Shown one piece after another: positions 51,681 through 60,209 of a stretch of DNA of 64,000 bases. The notes beneath the pieces are model-generated. The model was not told where the DNA came from. It did not search any database and was given only the letters and a program-made list of their open reading frames with translations. The stretch comes from Dehalogenimonas lykanthroporepellens BL-DC-9 (GTDB lineage: Bacteria > Chloroflexota > Dehalococcoidia > Dehalococcoidales > Dehalococcoidaceae), in NCBI GenBank assembly GCA_000143165.1, contig CP002084.1, forward strand, positions 248,001-312,000, given 5' to 3'. Position 1 is the first letter of the stretch. The number at the start of each line of letters is the position of its first letter. A program made the translations under genes and the position numbers.

Positions 51681-54089
51681 CTACACCTGTGAACCCTTGG
51701 CCGGGTTATATAAATACTTTTGAAACCCACGGAATACCCGGCGTATTTCATCCACGTCGCCAAGTATCCGTAGCGCGTCAAAGGTAGAGTGATATTTCAA
51801 ATTGAGCAGGGGATTGAGCTTATCTTCATCAAGTTCCTCAACCCCCACGTTGACATAATGTGACAGCACGAAATCCAGGAATTCCTGCTGGTTGCTGTCG
51901 AAACTGGTGTGTATAACTGATTTGGCATTTTCCGCCCGTTTCTCACGGCTCACCGGTGCCAGCGCCCAGCTGATATGAGCCAGCACATCGAACAGGTCGC
52001 TGTTTTCAGCGTCGATGATTTTCTGCATCTCAGCCAATTGTTCTTTTCCGAAGCCATTTTCCGCCAGTCCATTCAACAGTTTTCTTCGGGTTTCTGGAAT
52101 GCTCCAGAGCTGTCGTAGTTCCGCCTCATCCTTGAAGAATTCCGGAAGTTTGCCATATAGCAGTTCCATAAATTGCTGTGATGAAACCGGTTTTCCGTCG
52201 GGATGCCAGTAGCTGGTCACCATCATGTGCTGGATGTTCCGTTCCTTTCCGTCAGCCAGTTTCACTTTGGTGCGAGTCTGCTTATTACAGATGCAGTTCA
52301 ATTCACCGCATACCGGGCATGGCTCCTTTACACATTCACATGGCGTTTGTCCGCAGACATCACATATCTTCGCCGGCTTTTCACAACGGCAGGGGCGATG
52401 ACCGCATACTGGACACGTCTTCAACTCAACCGGCTCTATCGGCTCACCGTCCCATTCAGTGTCGTTGAAGAGCAGGTAGGCTTTAACAAAATCGTGAATG
52501 GTAAAGTAATACTTGCCGTCATAAATGCGGGTGCCCCGGCCGATGATCTGCTTGAACTCGATGATTGAGTTTATCGGGCGCATAAGCACTATATTGCGGA
52601 TATTGCGGGCATCCACGCCGGTGGAAAGTTTCTGAGATGTCGTCAGTATGGTCGGGATGGTTTTTTCATTGTCCTGGAAGTCACGCAGGTGCTGGTCGCC
52701 TATTGCCCCGTCATTGGCGGTTACCCGCGCGCAGTAGTTGGGGGCACGGCTGGCTTTCATCTGGTTTATCAGGTCGCGCACCGCCAGCGCATGGTCCTGG
52801 GTAGCGCAGAACACCAGCGTTTTCTCATTCTGGTTAATCTGCTCCATGAACAGTTCAACCCGGTGTTTCTCTCGTTCCTTTATCTCGATAATTCGGTTGA
52901 AGTCGGTTTCGGTATAGCGTTTGCCGTACTCCACCTCGCCTTCCAGCACCAGGTCATCTGGAGTATAGACGTATTCATCCAGGGTGGTAGCGTATTGCTT
53001 AACCTTGAACGGTGTTAAAAACCCATCGTTGATACCTTCTTTCAGTGAATAGACATATACCGGTTCACCAAAGTAGGCGTAGGTATCCACGTTATCCCGC
53101 CGTTTGGGTGTGGCCGTCAGGCCAAGCTGGGTTGCCGGGCTGAAATACTCCAGTATAGCCCGCCAGGTGCTTTCGTCATTGGCTCCACCCCGGTGGCATT
53201 CGTCGATGACGATGAAATCGAAGAAATCAGGCGGATATTCGCCAAAGTAGGGAGTCGGTTCGCCGTCTGTCGGCGGGCCGCTCATGAAGGTTTGGAAGAT
53301 GGTAAAAAACACACTGCCGTTTTTCGGCACCCGTTCCTTTTTCCTGATGTCATCCGGCTTAATCCGCACCATACCGTCTTCGGGGAACGCGGAAAATGAT
53401 GTAAAATCGTTGTAAGCCTGGTCGGCCAGGTTATTCCGGTCTGCCAGGAACAGTATCCGCGGCCGCCTGGTCGGTTCGCCGGACAGGTTCCACCTGGTCT
53501 GAAAAAGCTTCCAGGCTATCTGAAAGGCTACGGCAGTTTTTCCTGTGCCGGTGGCCATGGTCAGCAGAATCCGCTTTTTTCCGTTGGCTATTGCCTGTAA
53601 CACCTTGTTGACGGCAATTTCCTGGTAGAAATGTATCTTCCAACTGCCGCTTTTATCCGGTAAAGGCACCATGGCAAATCGGTCCCGCCAGGCGTTGGCT
53701 TTGGTAAAGGTCATATTCCACAGTTCGTCAGGTGTCGGGAAGCTCCGGATTTCGCCTTCGGCACCGGTTTCCATATCTATGGCGTAGATACCTTTGCCAT
53801 TGGCTGAATAGGTGAAGCGCAGTTTCATCTTTTCAGCGTAGTCCTTGGCCTGTCCCACCCCCTCGGTCAGTTTCTCATCCCAGGCCTTCGCTTCTATTAC
53901 CGCCAGTTTGGTATTTCGGTATTCCAGCACATAATCAGCCTTGAGCGGCTTGCCGCGCCGGCCTTGCCCTTCTATCCGGCCGCGGGTGATAAAAAACTCC
54001 CGCCGCACTTTGCTTTCGGCTGTCGTCCCCCAGCCTGCCGTCGTTAGTGCGGGGTCGATGTATTCGGCTCTGGTTTCGGCTTCGTTCAT
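51681..54089 (-). CDS. hsdR: Type I restriction enzyme R subunit (EcoEI-like)
   Basis: HsdR cuts unmethylated DNA using ATP-driven translocation. The 802-residue product has an N-terminal PD-(D/E)XK nuclease (Asp52 in ADYVLEYR, Glu66 and Lys68 in VIEAKAW), a helicase with LLTMATGTGKTAVAF (residues 176-188), DECH at 296-299 and LGLTATP, and motif VI QIIGRGTR. Between the helicase and the C-terminal EcoEI domain (KVKLADGKERNIQHMM) is a cysteine-rich insert, residues 559-601, with three CxxCxxxxCxC knuckles. It is the last subunit gene; the small nuclease-like gene before it is broken by IS5. Its start at 54089 is ATG. Confidence 0.95.
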   Translation of the reverse strand: MNEAETRAEYIDPALTTAGWGTTAESKVRREFFITRGRIEGQGRRGKPLKADYVLEYRNTKLAVIEAKAWDEKLTEGVGQAKDYAEKMKLRFTYSANGKGIYAIDMETGAEGEIRSFPTPDELWNMTFTKANAWRDRFAMVPLPDKSGSWKIHFYQEIAVNKVLQAIANGKKRILLTMATGTGKTAVAFQIAWKLFQTRWNLSGEPTRRPRILFLADRNNLADQAYNDFTSFSAFPEDGMVRIKPDDIRKKERVPKNGSVFFTIFQTFMSGPPTDGEPTPYFGEYPPDFFDFIVIDECHRGGANDESTWRAILEYFSPATQLGLTATPKRRDNVDTYAYFGEPVYVYSLKEGINDGFLTPFKVKQYATTLDEYVYTPDDLVLEGEVEYGKRYTETDFNRIIEIKEREKHRVELFMEQINQNEKTLVFCATQDHALAVRDLINQMKASRAPNYCARVTANDGAIGDQHLRDFQDNEKTIPTILTTSQKLSTGVDARNIRNIVLMRPINSIIEFKQIIGRGTRIYDGKYYFTIHDFVKAYLLFNDTEWDGEPIEPVELKTCPVCGHRPCRCEKPAKICDVCGQTPCECVKEPCPVCGELNCICNKQTRTKVKLADGKERNIQHMMVTSYWHPDGKPVSSQQFMELLYGKLPEFFKDEAELRQLWSIPETRRKLLNGLAENGFGKEQLAEMQKIIDAENSDLFDVLAHISWALAPVSREKRAENAKSVIHTSFDSNQQEFLDFVLSHYVNVGVEELDEDKLNPLLNLKYHSTFDALRILGDVDEIRRVFRGFQKYLYNPAKGSQV

Positions 54090-54474
54090 TGGATTACTTA
54101 TTCGGCATCGGGATTTTCATAAAGGATTCTATTGAAATTAGTGGCGATGTATTTTTCGAATTGGGGTTTGACATGTTCGGTTAGGGTTCTGGAGTTTTTC
54201 CCATTGAACCAGATACTGCGTTTGCCCGCGTTTTTACCGGTTTTATTTTGGACAGCTTCTTTAATGAACTCGTTTGATGAGAGTATCCACATCTTTTCCA
54301 TACGTTCGGCGTAAAAGACAAACCAGTAATTTTCACGGATTTCATGACCCAAAGCGGCAAATAAGGCCGCGCTTCCGAATTCTACATCCTTTGAACGCGC
54401 TTTGATTTGTACCTCAACGAATTTGCCATTTGGCCGCTTAACCACAGCATCAATAGCGTCATCATCCACCATAG

Positions 54475-55778
54475 CAGGGTGCTGAAAAAGTCGTCATTAA
54501 TCCGCGATTGGGGTAAAATATATCATCCCATTGACGGAGGCTGTAGATTGCGCGGCAAGGTAGAAAATCAATCCCTCATGCTCTGCTCGCTGACACCAGA
54601 TCAGCTTGTACCCCAGGGCCATCCTATCCGGCGAATCAAACCCCTTGTTGACCAAGCTCTCAAAGAACTCTCTCCCGTTTTCAACAAGATGTACGAAGAC
54701 TTTGGCCGGCCATCAATACCGCCGGAGCGTCTGCTCAAGGCGTCGTTGCTTATCGCTCTCTACTCGATCCGCAGTGAGCGGCAGTTCTGTGAACGGCTAC
54801 GGTATGATCTCCTGTTCAAGTGGTTTATGGATCTCAACATCACGGATCCAGGTTTTGACGCCTCGAGTTTCTCAAAGAACAGGCAGAGACTGATAGAGCA
54901 TCAGGTAGCACGTGAGTTTTTTGGCGCGGTGGTGAGTCAAGCGCGGCGGCAGAAGTTGCTATCGGATGACCATTTCACCGTGGACGGCACCTTGCTGGAA
55001 GCCTGGGCTTCGTTGAAGAGCTTTCGGCCGAAGGACGGTGGGGAACCGCCGAAAGGCGGCGGCAAGAATCCGAGTGTGGATTTCCACGGCGAACGCCGGG
55101 TCAATGCTACGCACCGGTCAACCACCGACCCAGAGGCCCGGCTGGCCAGAAAAGGGGCGGGCAAAGAAGCCAGATTGTGTTTTGCCGGACATGTCCTCAT
55201 GGAAAACCGCACCGGGCTGGTAGTGGACGTGGTGGTAAGCACGGCGACCGGGACAGCGGAAAGAGACACCGCACTTGAGATGCTGGAGAGGGTACCGGGG
55301 AAACATCGGATAACGGTGGGTGCGGACAAGGGCTACGACACAGAGGATTTTGTGACTACCTGCCGGGATTTCAACACCACACCACATGTAGCCTGTAAGA
55401 AGTGGTCGGCGATAGATGGACGTACCACCCGGCATGCCGGTTACAGTGTCAGCCAGAGGGTGCGCAAGCGCGTTGAGGAGATATTCGGTTGGGTCAAGAC
55501 AGTGGGAGGAGGTCGAAAGCTTAGGTACAAAGGTGTCAATCGCAACCAACTCTGGGCGGAATTGACGGTGGCGGCTTACAATCTGGTGCGGATGGCCAAA
55601 TTGGTGCCCGCCAGTCCGGCACAGGGGTGAAGTGTGTCCTTTCAGGGCTTACAGGATCAAAAATGGGGGTGCTAAAGCCCCGGGAGGGATAAAAATCATC
55701 TAAAATAGGCCGCAGAGTTTGGTTATACTGGCATTTGTTCCTGTATAATCGTTGCAAACGGCCTATTTCAGCACCCTG
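54475..55778 (+). mobile_element. IS5-family insertion sequence, copy 2
   Basis: This 1304-bp element equals copy 1 (29101-30404) in length and ends (CAGGGTGCTGAAA inverted repeats). The 4-bp duplication ATAG flanks it at 54471-54474 and 55779-55782. It splits a small gene in the hsd operon. Because the operon's genes lie on the minus strand, the element is in the opposite direction and may disturb hsdR expression. Confidence 0.95.
54548..55630 (+). CDS. IS5-family (DUF772/DDE) transposase, copy 2
   Basis: The product is identical in sequence to the copy 1 transposase over its full 360 residues, with the TTG start at 54548 after GGAGG. It shows the same DUF772 and DDE motifs. The open frame upstream to 54407 reads through the split host gene and is not part of the transposase. 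Confidence 0.92.
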   Translation: MRGKVENQSLMLCSLTPDQLVPQGHPIRRIKPLVDQALKELSPVFNKMYEDFGRPSIPPERLLKASLLIALYSIRSERQFCERLRYDLLFKWFMDLNITDPGFDASSFSKNRQRLIEHQVAREFFGAVVSQARRQKLLSDDHFTVDGTLLEAWASLKSFRPKDGGEPPKGGGKNPSVDFHGERRVNATHRSTTDPEARLARKGAGKEARLCFAGHVLMENRTGLVVDVVVSTATGTAERDTALEMLERVPGKHRITVGADKGYDTEDFVTTCRDFNTTPHVACKKWSAIDGRTTRHAGYSVSQRVRKRVEEIFGWVKTVGGGRKLRYKGVNRNQLWAELTVAAYNLVRMAKLVPASPAQG

Positions 55779-55885
55779 ATAGGGACATAAACATCCAAGC
55801 CTTCTTTAAGCATTAGACCGATAATATAATACTCCATGCGTTTGCCGAAGGCGGCGGAGTGGCGGTACGTTTTATGATTTTCCAT

Positions 55886-57043
55886 TTACAACTCCCCACT
55901 GAATGCTTGATGCAACAGCGATTTCTTTAATTCTTCCAGGGCGGCGAGTTTTTTTTGGTAGATGGATTGAAGGTGTTGAGTTTCGGTTTTGAGTTTATCT
56001 AAGTTATTAACAATATATTTCTGTTGTTCCAAAGGCGGTACAGGGACAATGCGTTTCTCAATTGAGCCCTTGCTTACGTGCATCATTGTTGTTCCAGTCC
56101 CGTGCAATTGCTTGATCTGCTCAACATCCCAAGAAAGTAAATACAATAAAAAGCGTTTGTTGGTGAGATTTATATTTGGGATGACTTTCCAAATATGGTA
56201 ATGGTAAACGACCTTTCCGCCCTCCCAAATTCGTGGGCCGAAAGATGCTGACCATGCGTAGAGTAAGTCTCCAGTGTCACAATATTTAGCTGGCTCCAAA
56301 TCAAGATCTGTATAGTACCAATCGTTGTTTGTAAAAAAGTTGCCGACACGCAGGAGTGGGTATTTACCTGCACTAAGCATTTCATTTTTCTTATATGCGC
56401 GACCGTTTATGAAAACGCAGATATCAGAAAGACGCCTCTCCACCCACCCCTCCCCCCGCCGGGAAAATACGGAATTAAGGTGGCTTTCAAAAAGGGCGCG
56501 CGCGTTTTGGAGGTTCTTTTCAGCTTTGGCTTTGGCTGTTGCTATTCCCTCGAATGCCTCATCGAGGATAGTCACAATGCGTTGCTGTTCGGGGAGGGGC
56601 GGGAGGGGAATTTGGAGTGACTTAATAAAAGGGAGTTTTACGCCTTGGACAGTAGCACCCGTCCCTTCGGCTACGATAGTATCAACAACACTTTTGAGCC
56701 ACCAAAATAAATATCTTACGAATAGGATATTCGAATCTTTCGGTACAATTCCACGAAGGTCTTGATTGATGGCAGTATCTTGACCGAGTAAACACACTTT
56801 GCCCAAGCCAACACGGGTCGCGATGACAACATTACCATTTGAAATAATTTTGGTTGCACTATTTTTTACGGCTACGTGTGTTATCTTGTGCTCAGTCTCA
56901 GTAATCAGATCCGTCCGCATATCTCTCACAGTCGCCCACGGAATGTTGCCCACGTAATACTCTGCAATACTCTTCGATGGTGTGCCACCGCCAATTACTT
57001 GGCAGATATCACCTAGCGCTTTTACCTGCCACCCATTCTTCAT
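55886..57043 (-). CDS. hsdS: Type I restriction enzyme specificity subunit
   Basis: HsdS sets the DNA recognition site for methylation and cutting. The 385-residue product has two target-recognition domains (about residues 1-150 and 190-350), each followed by a conserved helix region (PLPPLPEQQRIVTILDEAFE and VPVPPLEQQKYIVNNLDKLK), the usual two-fold layout. Its ATG overlaps the hsdM stop by four bases. It ends next to the start of the small split nuclease-like gene. Confidence 0.95.
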   Translation of the reverse strand: MKNGWQVKALGDICQVIGGGTPSKSIAEYYVGNIPWATVRDMRTDLITETEHKITHVAVKNSATKIISNGNVVIATRVGLGKVCLLGQDTAINQDLRGIVPKDSNILFVRYLFWWLKSVVDTIVAEGTGATVQGVKLPFIKSLQIPLPPLPEQQRIVTILDEAFEGIATAKAKAEKNLQNARALFESHLNSVFSRRGEGWVERRLSDICVFINGRAYKKNEMLSAGKYPLLRVGNFFTNNDWYYTDLDLEPAKYCDTGDLLYAWSASFGPRIWEGGKVVYHYHIWKVIPNINLTNKRFLLYLLSWDVEQIKQLHGTGTTMMHVSKGSIEKRIVPVPPLEQQKYIVNNLDKLKTETQHLQSIYQKKLAALEELKKSLLHQAFSGEL

Positions 57044-58500
57044 AGTAAAGCCTTGATTCTCTCCAGCACTTCCGCGCTTTCAGCATCCAGCGCCGCTATC
57101 TCATCCATTATTTCCTGCGGACTCCGGTGGTTCACTTCTTCTTTTCCGTTGGGGTTCTTGACGGATAGGTCGAAGGTTGTCTGGTCTATGGTGCTTGCTT
57201 CCACGCTCCAGCTTTTAGGGGAATCGGCAAATGTCTTTTGCAGTTCGACAAATTCTGCCAGGTCGTTGTCGTTTAGCGGGTTGGTCTTACCCAGGTTGCG
57301 GCCGGGGTCCAGCTGGTAATACCAGGTTTTGCGGGTGGGAGCGCCTTTTTCGAAGAACAGCACCACCGTCTTGACGCCGGCGCCCAGGAACGTGCCGCCG
57401 GGACAGTCCAGAATGGTATGCAGGTTACAGCTTTCCATTAGGAGCTTGCGCAGGCTGACAGAGGCATTGTCGCTGTTGGAAAGAAAGGTGTTTTTAATGA
57501 CTATGCCCGCCCGGCCGCCGGCTTTCAGCATCTTGATGAAGTGCTGCAGGAACAGGAATGCTGTTTCGCCGGTGCGGATAGGGAAGTTCTGCTGTATTTC
57601 CTTGCGTTCCTTGCCGCCGAAAGGCGGATTGGCCATGATGATGTCGTAGCGGTCTTTTTCCTGGATGTCGGCCAGATTTTCAGTCAGTGTGTTGGTATGA
57701 AGAATGTTGGGGGCTTCTATGCCGTGCAGAATCATGTTCATGATGGCGATGACATAGGCCAGTGATTTCTTTTCCTTGCCGTAGAAGGTGGATTTCTGCA
57801 ATGTGTCCATGTCTCTGGTGGTCAGCGTGTTGGAAGCCTTCAGGTAGTCGAAGGATTCACACAAGAACCCTGCTGAGCCGCAGGCGCCGTCGTAGATGGT
57901 TTCGCCGATTTGCGGGTTGACTACTTTGATAATGGATCGGATGAGAGGACGCGGGGTGTAGTATTCGCCGCCGTTTCGGCCGGCGTTTCCCATATTCTTG
58001 ATTTTGGCTTCGTAGAGGTGGGACAGTTCGTGTTTTTCAGTCTGTGAGCGGAAGCGGAGTTCATCTACGTGGTCAATGATTTCCCGCATGTTATAGCCGC
58101 TGGTGATCTTATTCTTGATTTCCCCGAATATTTCGCCGATTTTATATTCAATGGTATCCGGGCCGGTGGCGGTCTGCTTGAAGCTTTGCAGGTAGGGAAA
58201 CAGTTTGGTATTGACGAATTCGACTAAATCGTCACCGGTCTTGGCCTTGTTGTGGTCTATTTTGCCGTTGCCGTTCTTGGGAGCCGCCCAGCTATTCCAG
58301 CGGTAAGGCTCATCAAGAATGCATTTATACTTCCAGCCTCCCAGTTCGGCCTGTAATGCCCTTTCTTCTTCCAGCCCTTGCAGGTACTTAAGGAACAGTA
58401 GCCAGGAGGTTTGTTCGGTGTAATCGAGTTCGGTGGTACAGCCTGCCTCTTTCCAGAGGACATCATCGATGTTTTTGAAAGCCAGTTCGAACATGGGCAT
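57040..58500 (-). CDS. hsdM: Type I restriction enzyme methyltransferase subunit
   Basis: HsdM transfers methyl groups to adenine at the HsdS recognition site. The 486-residue product has an N-terminal helical domain (LDYTEQTSWLLFLKYLQGLE), the SAM region with EYYTPRPLIRSI and YDGACGSAGFL near residues 180-214, and the catalytic NPPF at 291-294, then a C-terminal EcoEI-type tail. It is the first gene of the hsd operon; a promoter is seen at 58542-58570. Confidence 0.97.
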   Translation of the reverse strand: MPMFELAFKNIDDVLWKEAGCTTELDYTEQTSWLLFLKYLQGLEEERALQAELGGWKYKCILDEPYRWNSWAAPKNGNGKIDHNKAKTGDDLVEFVNTKLFPYLQSFKQTATGPDTIEYKIGEIFGEIKNKITSGYNMREIIDHVDELRFRSQTEKHELSHLYEAKIKNMGNAGRNGGEYYTPRPLIRSIIKVVNPQIGETIYDGACGSAGFLCESFDYLKASNTLTTRDMDTLQKSTFYGKEKKSLAYVIAIMNMILHGIEAPNILHTNTLTENLADIQEKDRYDIIMANPPFGGKERKEIQQNFPIRTGETAFLFLQHFIKMLKAGGRAGIVIKNTFLSNSDNASVSLRKLLMESCNLHTILDCPGGTFLGAGVKTVVLFFEKGAPTRKTWYYQLDPGRNLGKTNPLNDNDLAEFVELQKTFADSPKSWSVEASTIDQTTFDLSVKNPNGKEEVNHRSPQEIMDEIAALDAESAEVLERIKALL

Positions 58501-58541
58501 CCTTTCCTGTTGTCGCAGTTATCGTGCCCGCGGTTTTTGCC

Positions 58542-58570
58542 ATTATACGCAGGCGGTCAGGTTTTGTGAA
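58542..58570 (-). promoter_or_regulatory. Sigma-70-type promoter for the hsd operon
   Basis: On the minus strand TTCACA (58565-58570), a 17-bp spacer and a perfect TATAAT (58542-58547) stand 41 bp before the hsdM start codon. GGAAAGG lies near the start as the ribosome site. Confidence 0.8.
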
Positions 58571-58684
58571 GCAATGGTGTCATCACTTCTTTTCTTGAGA
58601 GCATATTGATACTCCAGCTATCTTCCCCTGCTTGAATCAAGGTGGTAATATGGTATTGGTACCAGGTTGTACCGGAGGTGGGCC

Positions 58685-58792
58685 ATGAAATGTCCGAAAT
58701 GCGGCAGTCCTGAAGTAGAAATCCTGACCATATCCAACACGCTGTATTGTGAGTGTAAGAAGTGCGGTTCTAAATGGAAGAAAGATCTTTGA
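58685..58792 (+). CDS. Tiny zinc-ribbon protein
   Basis: The 35-residue product has two CxxC pairs, MKCPKCGSPEVEIL and YCECKKCGSKW. It is a minimal zinc ribbon. ATG at 58685 lies after GGAGG. It overlaps the next gene by 19 bases in another frame, suggesting coupled expression. Confidence 0.65.
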   Translation: MKCPKCGSPEVEILTISNTLYCECKKCGSKWKKDL

Positions 58793-59013
58793 ACGTTGCA
58801 CTGGACCGGGAAACCGTGGAGAAGGACTGTCTGTGCCGCATCTGTCCTTCGTATGTCGAATGCGGGGAACGCATCGGCTTCTGTGTCACACCGGCGGTGA
58901 GCGGGTGTATCGACATCGAAGCCGGGTGTCTGTGCCTGGGTTGCCCGGTCTGGGTGCGGGAAGGTTTCCGGCACGTTTATTTCTGTGTCCGCGGCGCGGA
59001 GTCGGCGCAGTAA
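58774..59013 (+). CDS. DUF2769-type Cys-rich protein
   Basis: The 79-residue product has eight cysteines in the order CLCRICPSYVECGERIGFC and CIDIEAGCLCLGCPVW, which matches the short DUF2769 proteins of anaerobes. They probably bind metal or an Fe-S cluster; the role is not known. It overlaps the tiny zinc-ribbon gene. Confidence 0.75.
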   Translation: MEERSLNVALDRETVEKDCLCRICPSYVECGERIGFCVTPAVSGCIDIEAGCLCLGCPVWVREGFRHVYFCVRGAESAQ

Positions 59014-59075
59014 GCGGCAGGTTTTAGCCGTCTTTACTGTATCAAGGGCGACAAAAAGAGATTGGAGCCGCTTTG

Positions 59076-59300
59076 ATGAAAATGACTATAAAACACGATG
59101 GCAGTCTGGTGATTCCAGCGGCTTGGTGCAAGTCTTTAGGCATTGAGCCCGAGGCTACGATACATCTGACGCTGGAAGAAGACGGGCTTATGATCAGGAG
59201 GACACAGCAGGTCGTCGCCAAGTCACAGATGCTGTTGAGGAGCTATGTCCCTGAAGGACGCAGTCTGTCGCAGGAATTGATAGAAGAGAGGCGATTGTGA
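59076..59300 (+). CDS. AbrB/MazE-like DNA-binding protein
   Basis: The 74-residue product has a SpoVT-AbrB swapped-hairpin N-terminal part (MTIKHDGSLVIPAAWCKSLG, then ATIHLTLEEDGLMIRR) and a helical C-terminal tail. Such proteins are antitoxins or transition regulators. No toxin gene follows on the same strand; the next gene product (59331-59546) has no toxin look. ATG at 59076 is preferred to TTG at 59073. Confidence 0.75.
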   Translation: MKMTIKHDGSLVIPAAWCKSLGIEPEATIHLTLEEDGLMIRRTQQVVAKSQMLLRSYVPEGRSLSQELIEERRL

Positions 59301-59330
59301 CGACAATGCGGCTGTGTCGGAGGATCTCAC

Positions 59331-59546
59331 ATGAAAAATTCTGAACTGATAACCCTGCTACAGCAGTATCCCCCTGACCTGCCGGTATATATTTTCGACA
59401 AGAACCGGTCGGTCTGGGTGGAGCCGGAGCTTGAGGAAGCTGAGCTTATCGCGGTGACGGAGTTCGGCTGTGAGAAGATATGTGACCCCGCTCACGCCTG
59501 GCAGTACGGCAACGTCCGCAAGGTAAAAGCCGTCACCATCAGATAA
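59331..59546 (+). CDS. Hypothetical 71-residue protein
   Basis: The acidic product (ELITLLQQYPPDLPVYIFDK, then VWVEPELEEAELIAVTEF) resembles short proteins found beside small regulators, but no family can be named. It overlaps the convergent next gene by eight bases. It has two Cys only. AGGATCTCAC precedes the ATG. Confidence 0.5.
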   Translation: MKNSELITLLQQYPPDLPVYIFDKNRSVWVEPELEEAELIAVTEFGCEKICDPAHAWQYGNVRKVKAVTIR

Positions 59547-59778
59547 CGCGGATATTTTCCATCCCGGTTTCGAAGTCGCCTCCGCAAGCGCCGCAATGGA
59601 AAACCACCCTGCTGAGTGAACGCCCCGCCTTTTCATAACGCTCGACGAAAGCCGGTTCCCGGTCTTTCGGGCAGAAGGCGGCCAGCGAATAACGATATTT
59701 CGTTTCCGGATCCACCAGCGTCAGCTGGCCCTGTTCGAACATCCGCCTGACCATTTCAGAGTCTTTCATGGCTTCCAT
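59539..59778 (-). CDS. Hypothetical 79-residue protein with a CxxC
   Basis: The product has a helical N-terminal part (MEAMKDSEMVRRMFEQGQLT), a central basic part and a CGACGG knuckle near residue 65. No family is recognised. GGAGGACAGGGA precedes the ATG on the minus strand. It is convergent with the gene at 59331-59546. Confidence 0.55.
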   Translation of the reverse strand: MEAMKDSEMVRRMFEQGQLTLVDPETKYRYSLAAFCPKDREPAFVERYEKAGRSLSRVVFHCGACGGDFETGMENIRVI

Positions 59779-59849
59779 TCCCTGTCCTCCTTGTTCCCAT
59801 GATTTCCGGTTCTAAGGCCGATTCAATTATACGCCTGATGTTACGGGCA

Positions 59850-60150
59850 GGGAATACGCCAATTTTCTGATTCATGCTTTTGTCGGTTAACAAATGTATT
59901 CGTTGGGGACATTGTAATTTTGATGGTTCCCCACGTCACTGCGTTCCTCGGGACGGCTTCGCCGGTTTGTTGTTTGGTGCTTGTGATTTGGAATTTCCCG
60001 GCGGGCCGGGTTTCCAGGTTTATCATCCGCAATTATGCGTCATTGCAGGCGGCTTCAGCCGCGAAGCAATCTCGTACTCTCCGTTTAGGAATTCGATATT
60101 TTGACATTGTTTGTTATTTGGTGCTTGAGATTTGGGATTTCCCGGCAAAG
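59850..60150. repeat. Intergenic repeat modules, block 5
   Basis: This stretch between small genes holds a GATTTTGATGGTTCCCCAC module (59918-59936) with the CGTTCCTCGGGACGGCTTCG part, a GTGCTTGTGATTTGGAATTTC part, a CATTGCAGGCGGCTTCAGCC..GAAGCAATCTCG element (60043-60072), and a second GGTGCTTGAGATTTGGG part near 60120. They match blocks 1-4. Confidence 0.8.
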
Positions 60151-60209
60151 CCGGGCCCTGTGCCATTTTCCCATTGACAATATGGCACATAGGTACTACT
60201 ATCGAATCG

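Larger units (their letters stand above)
54098..55885 (-). pseudogene. Small PD-(D/E)XK-like protein gene split by IS5
   Basis: The minus strand starts at ATG 55885 (MENHKTYRHSAAFGKRMEYY, then IIGLMLKEGLDVYVP to 55781), is interrupted by IS5 copy 2, and continues at 54472 (MVDDDAIDAVVKRPNGKFVE) to the stop at 54098. Removing the element and one ATAG copy joins the halves in frame into 159 residues. The VDDDAIDA...FVEVQIKAR stretch fits the Asp and Glu-x-Lys sites of a PD-(D/E)XK fold. It starts one base past the hsdS stop and ends nine bases before hsdR. An extra nuclease or DNA-binding subunit is plausible; now inactive. Confidence 0.85.

Noticed and set aside
54407-54547. N-terminal extension of the IS5 transposase copy 2
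   Set aside because: The extra codons come from the split host gene and IS end; copy 1 lacks them and the TTG with GGAGG fits the family start.
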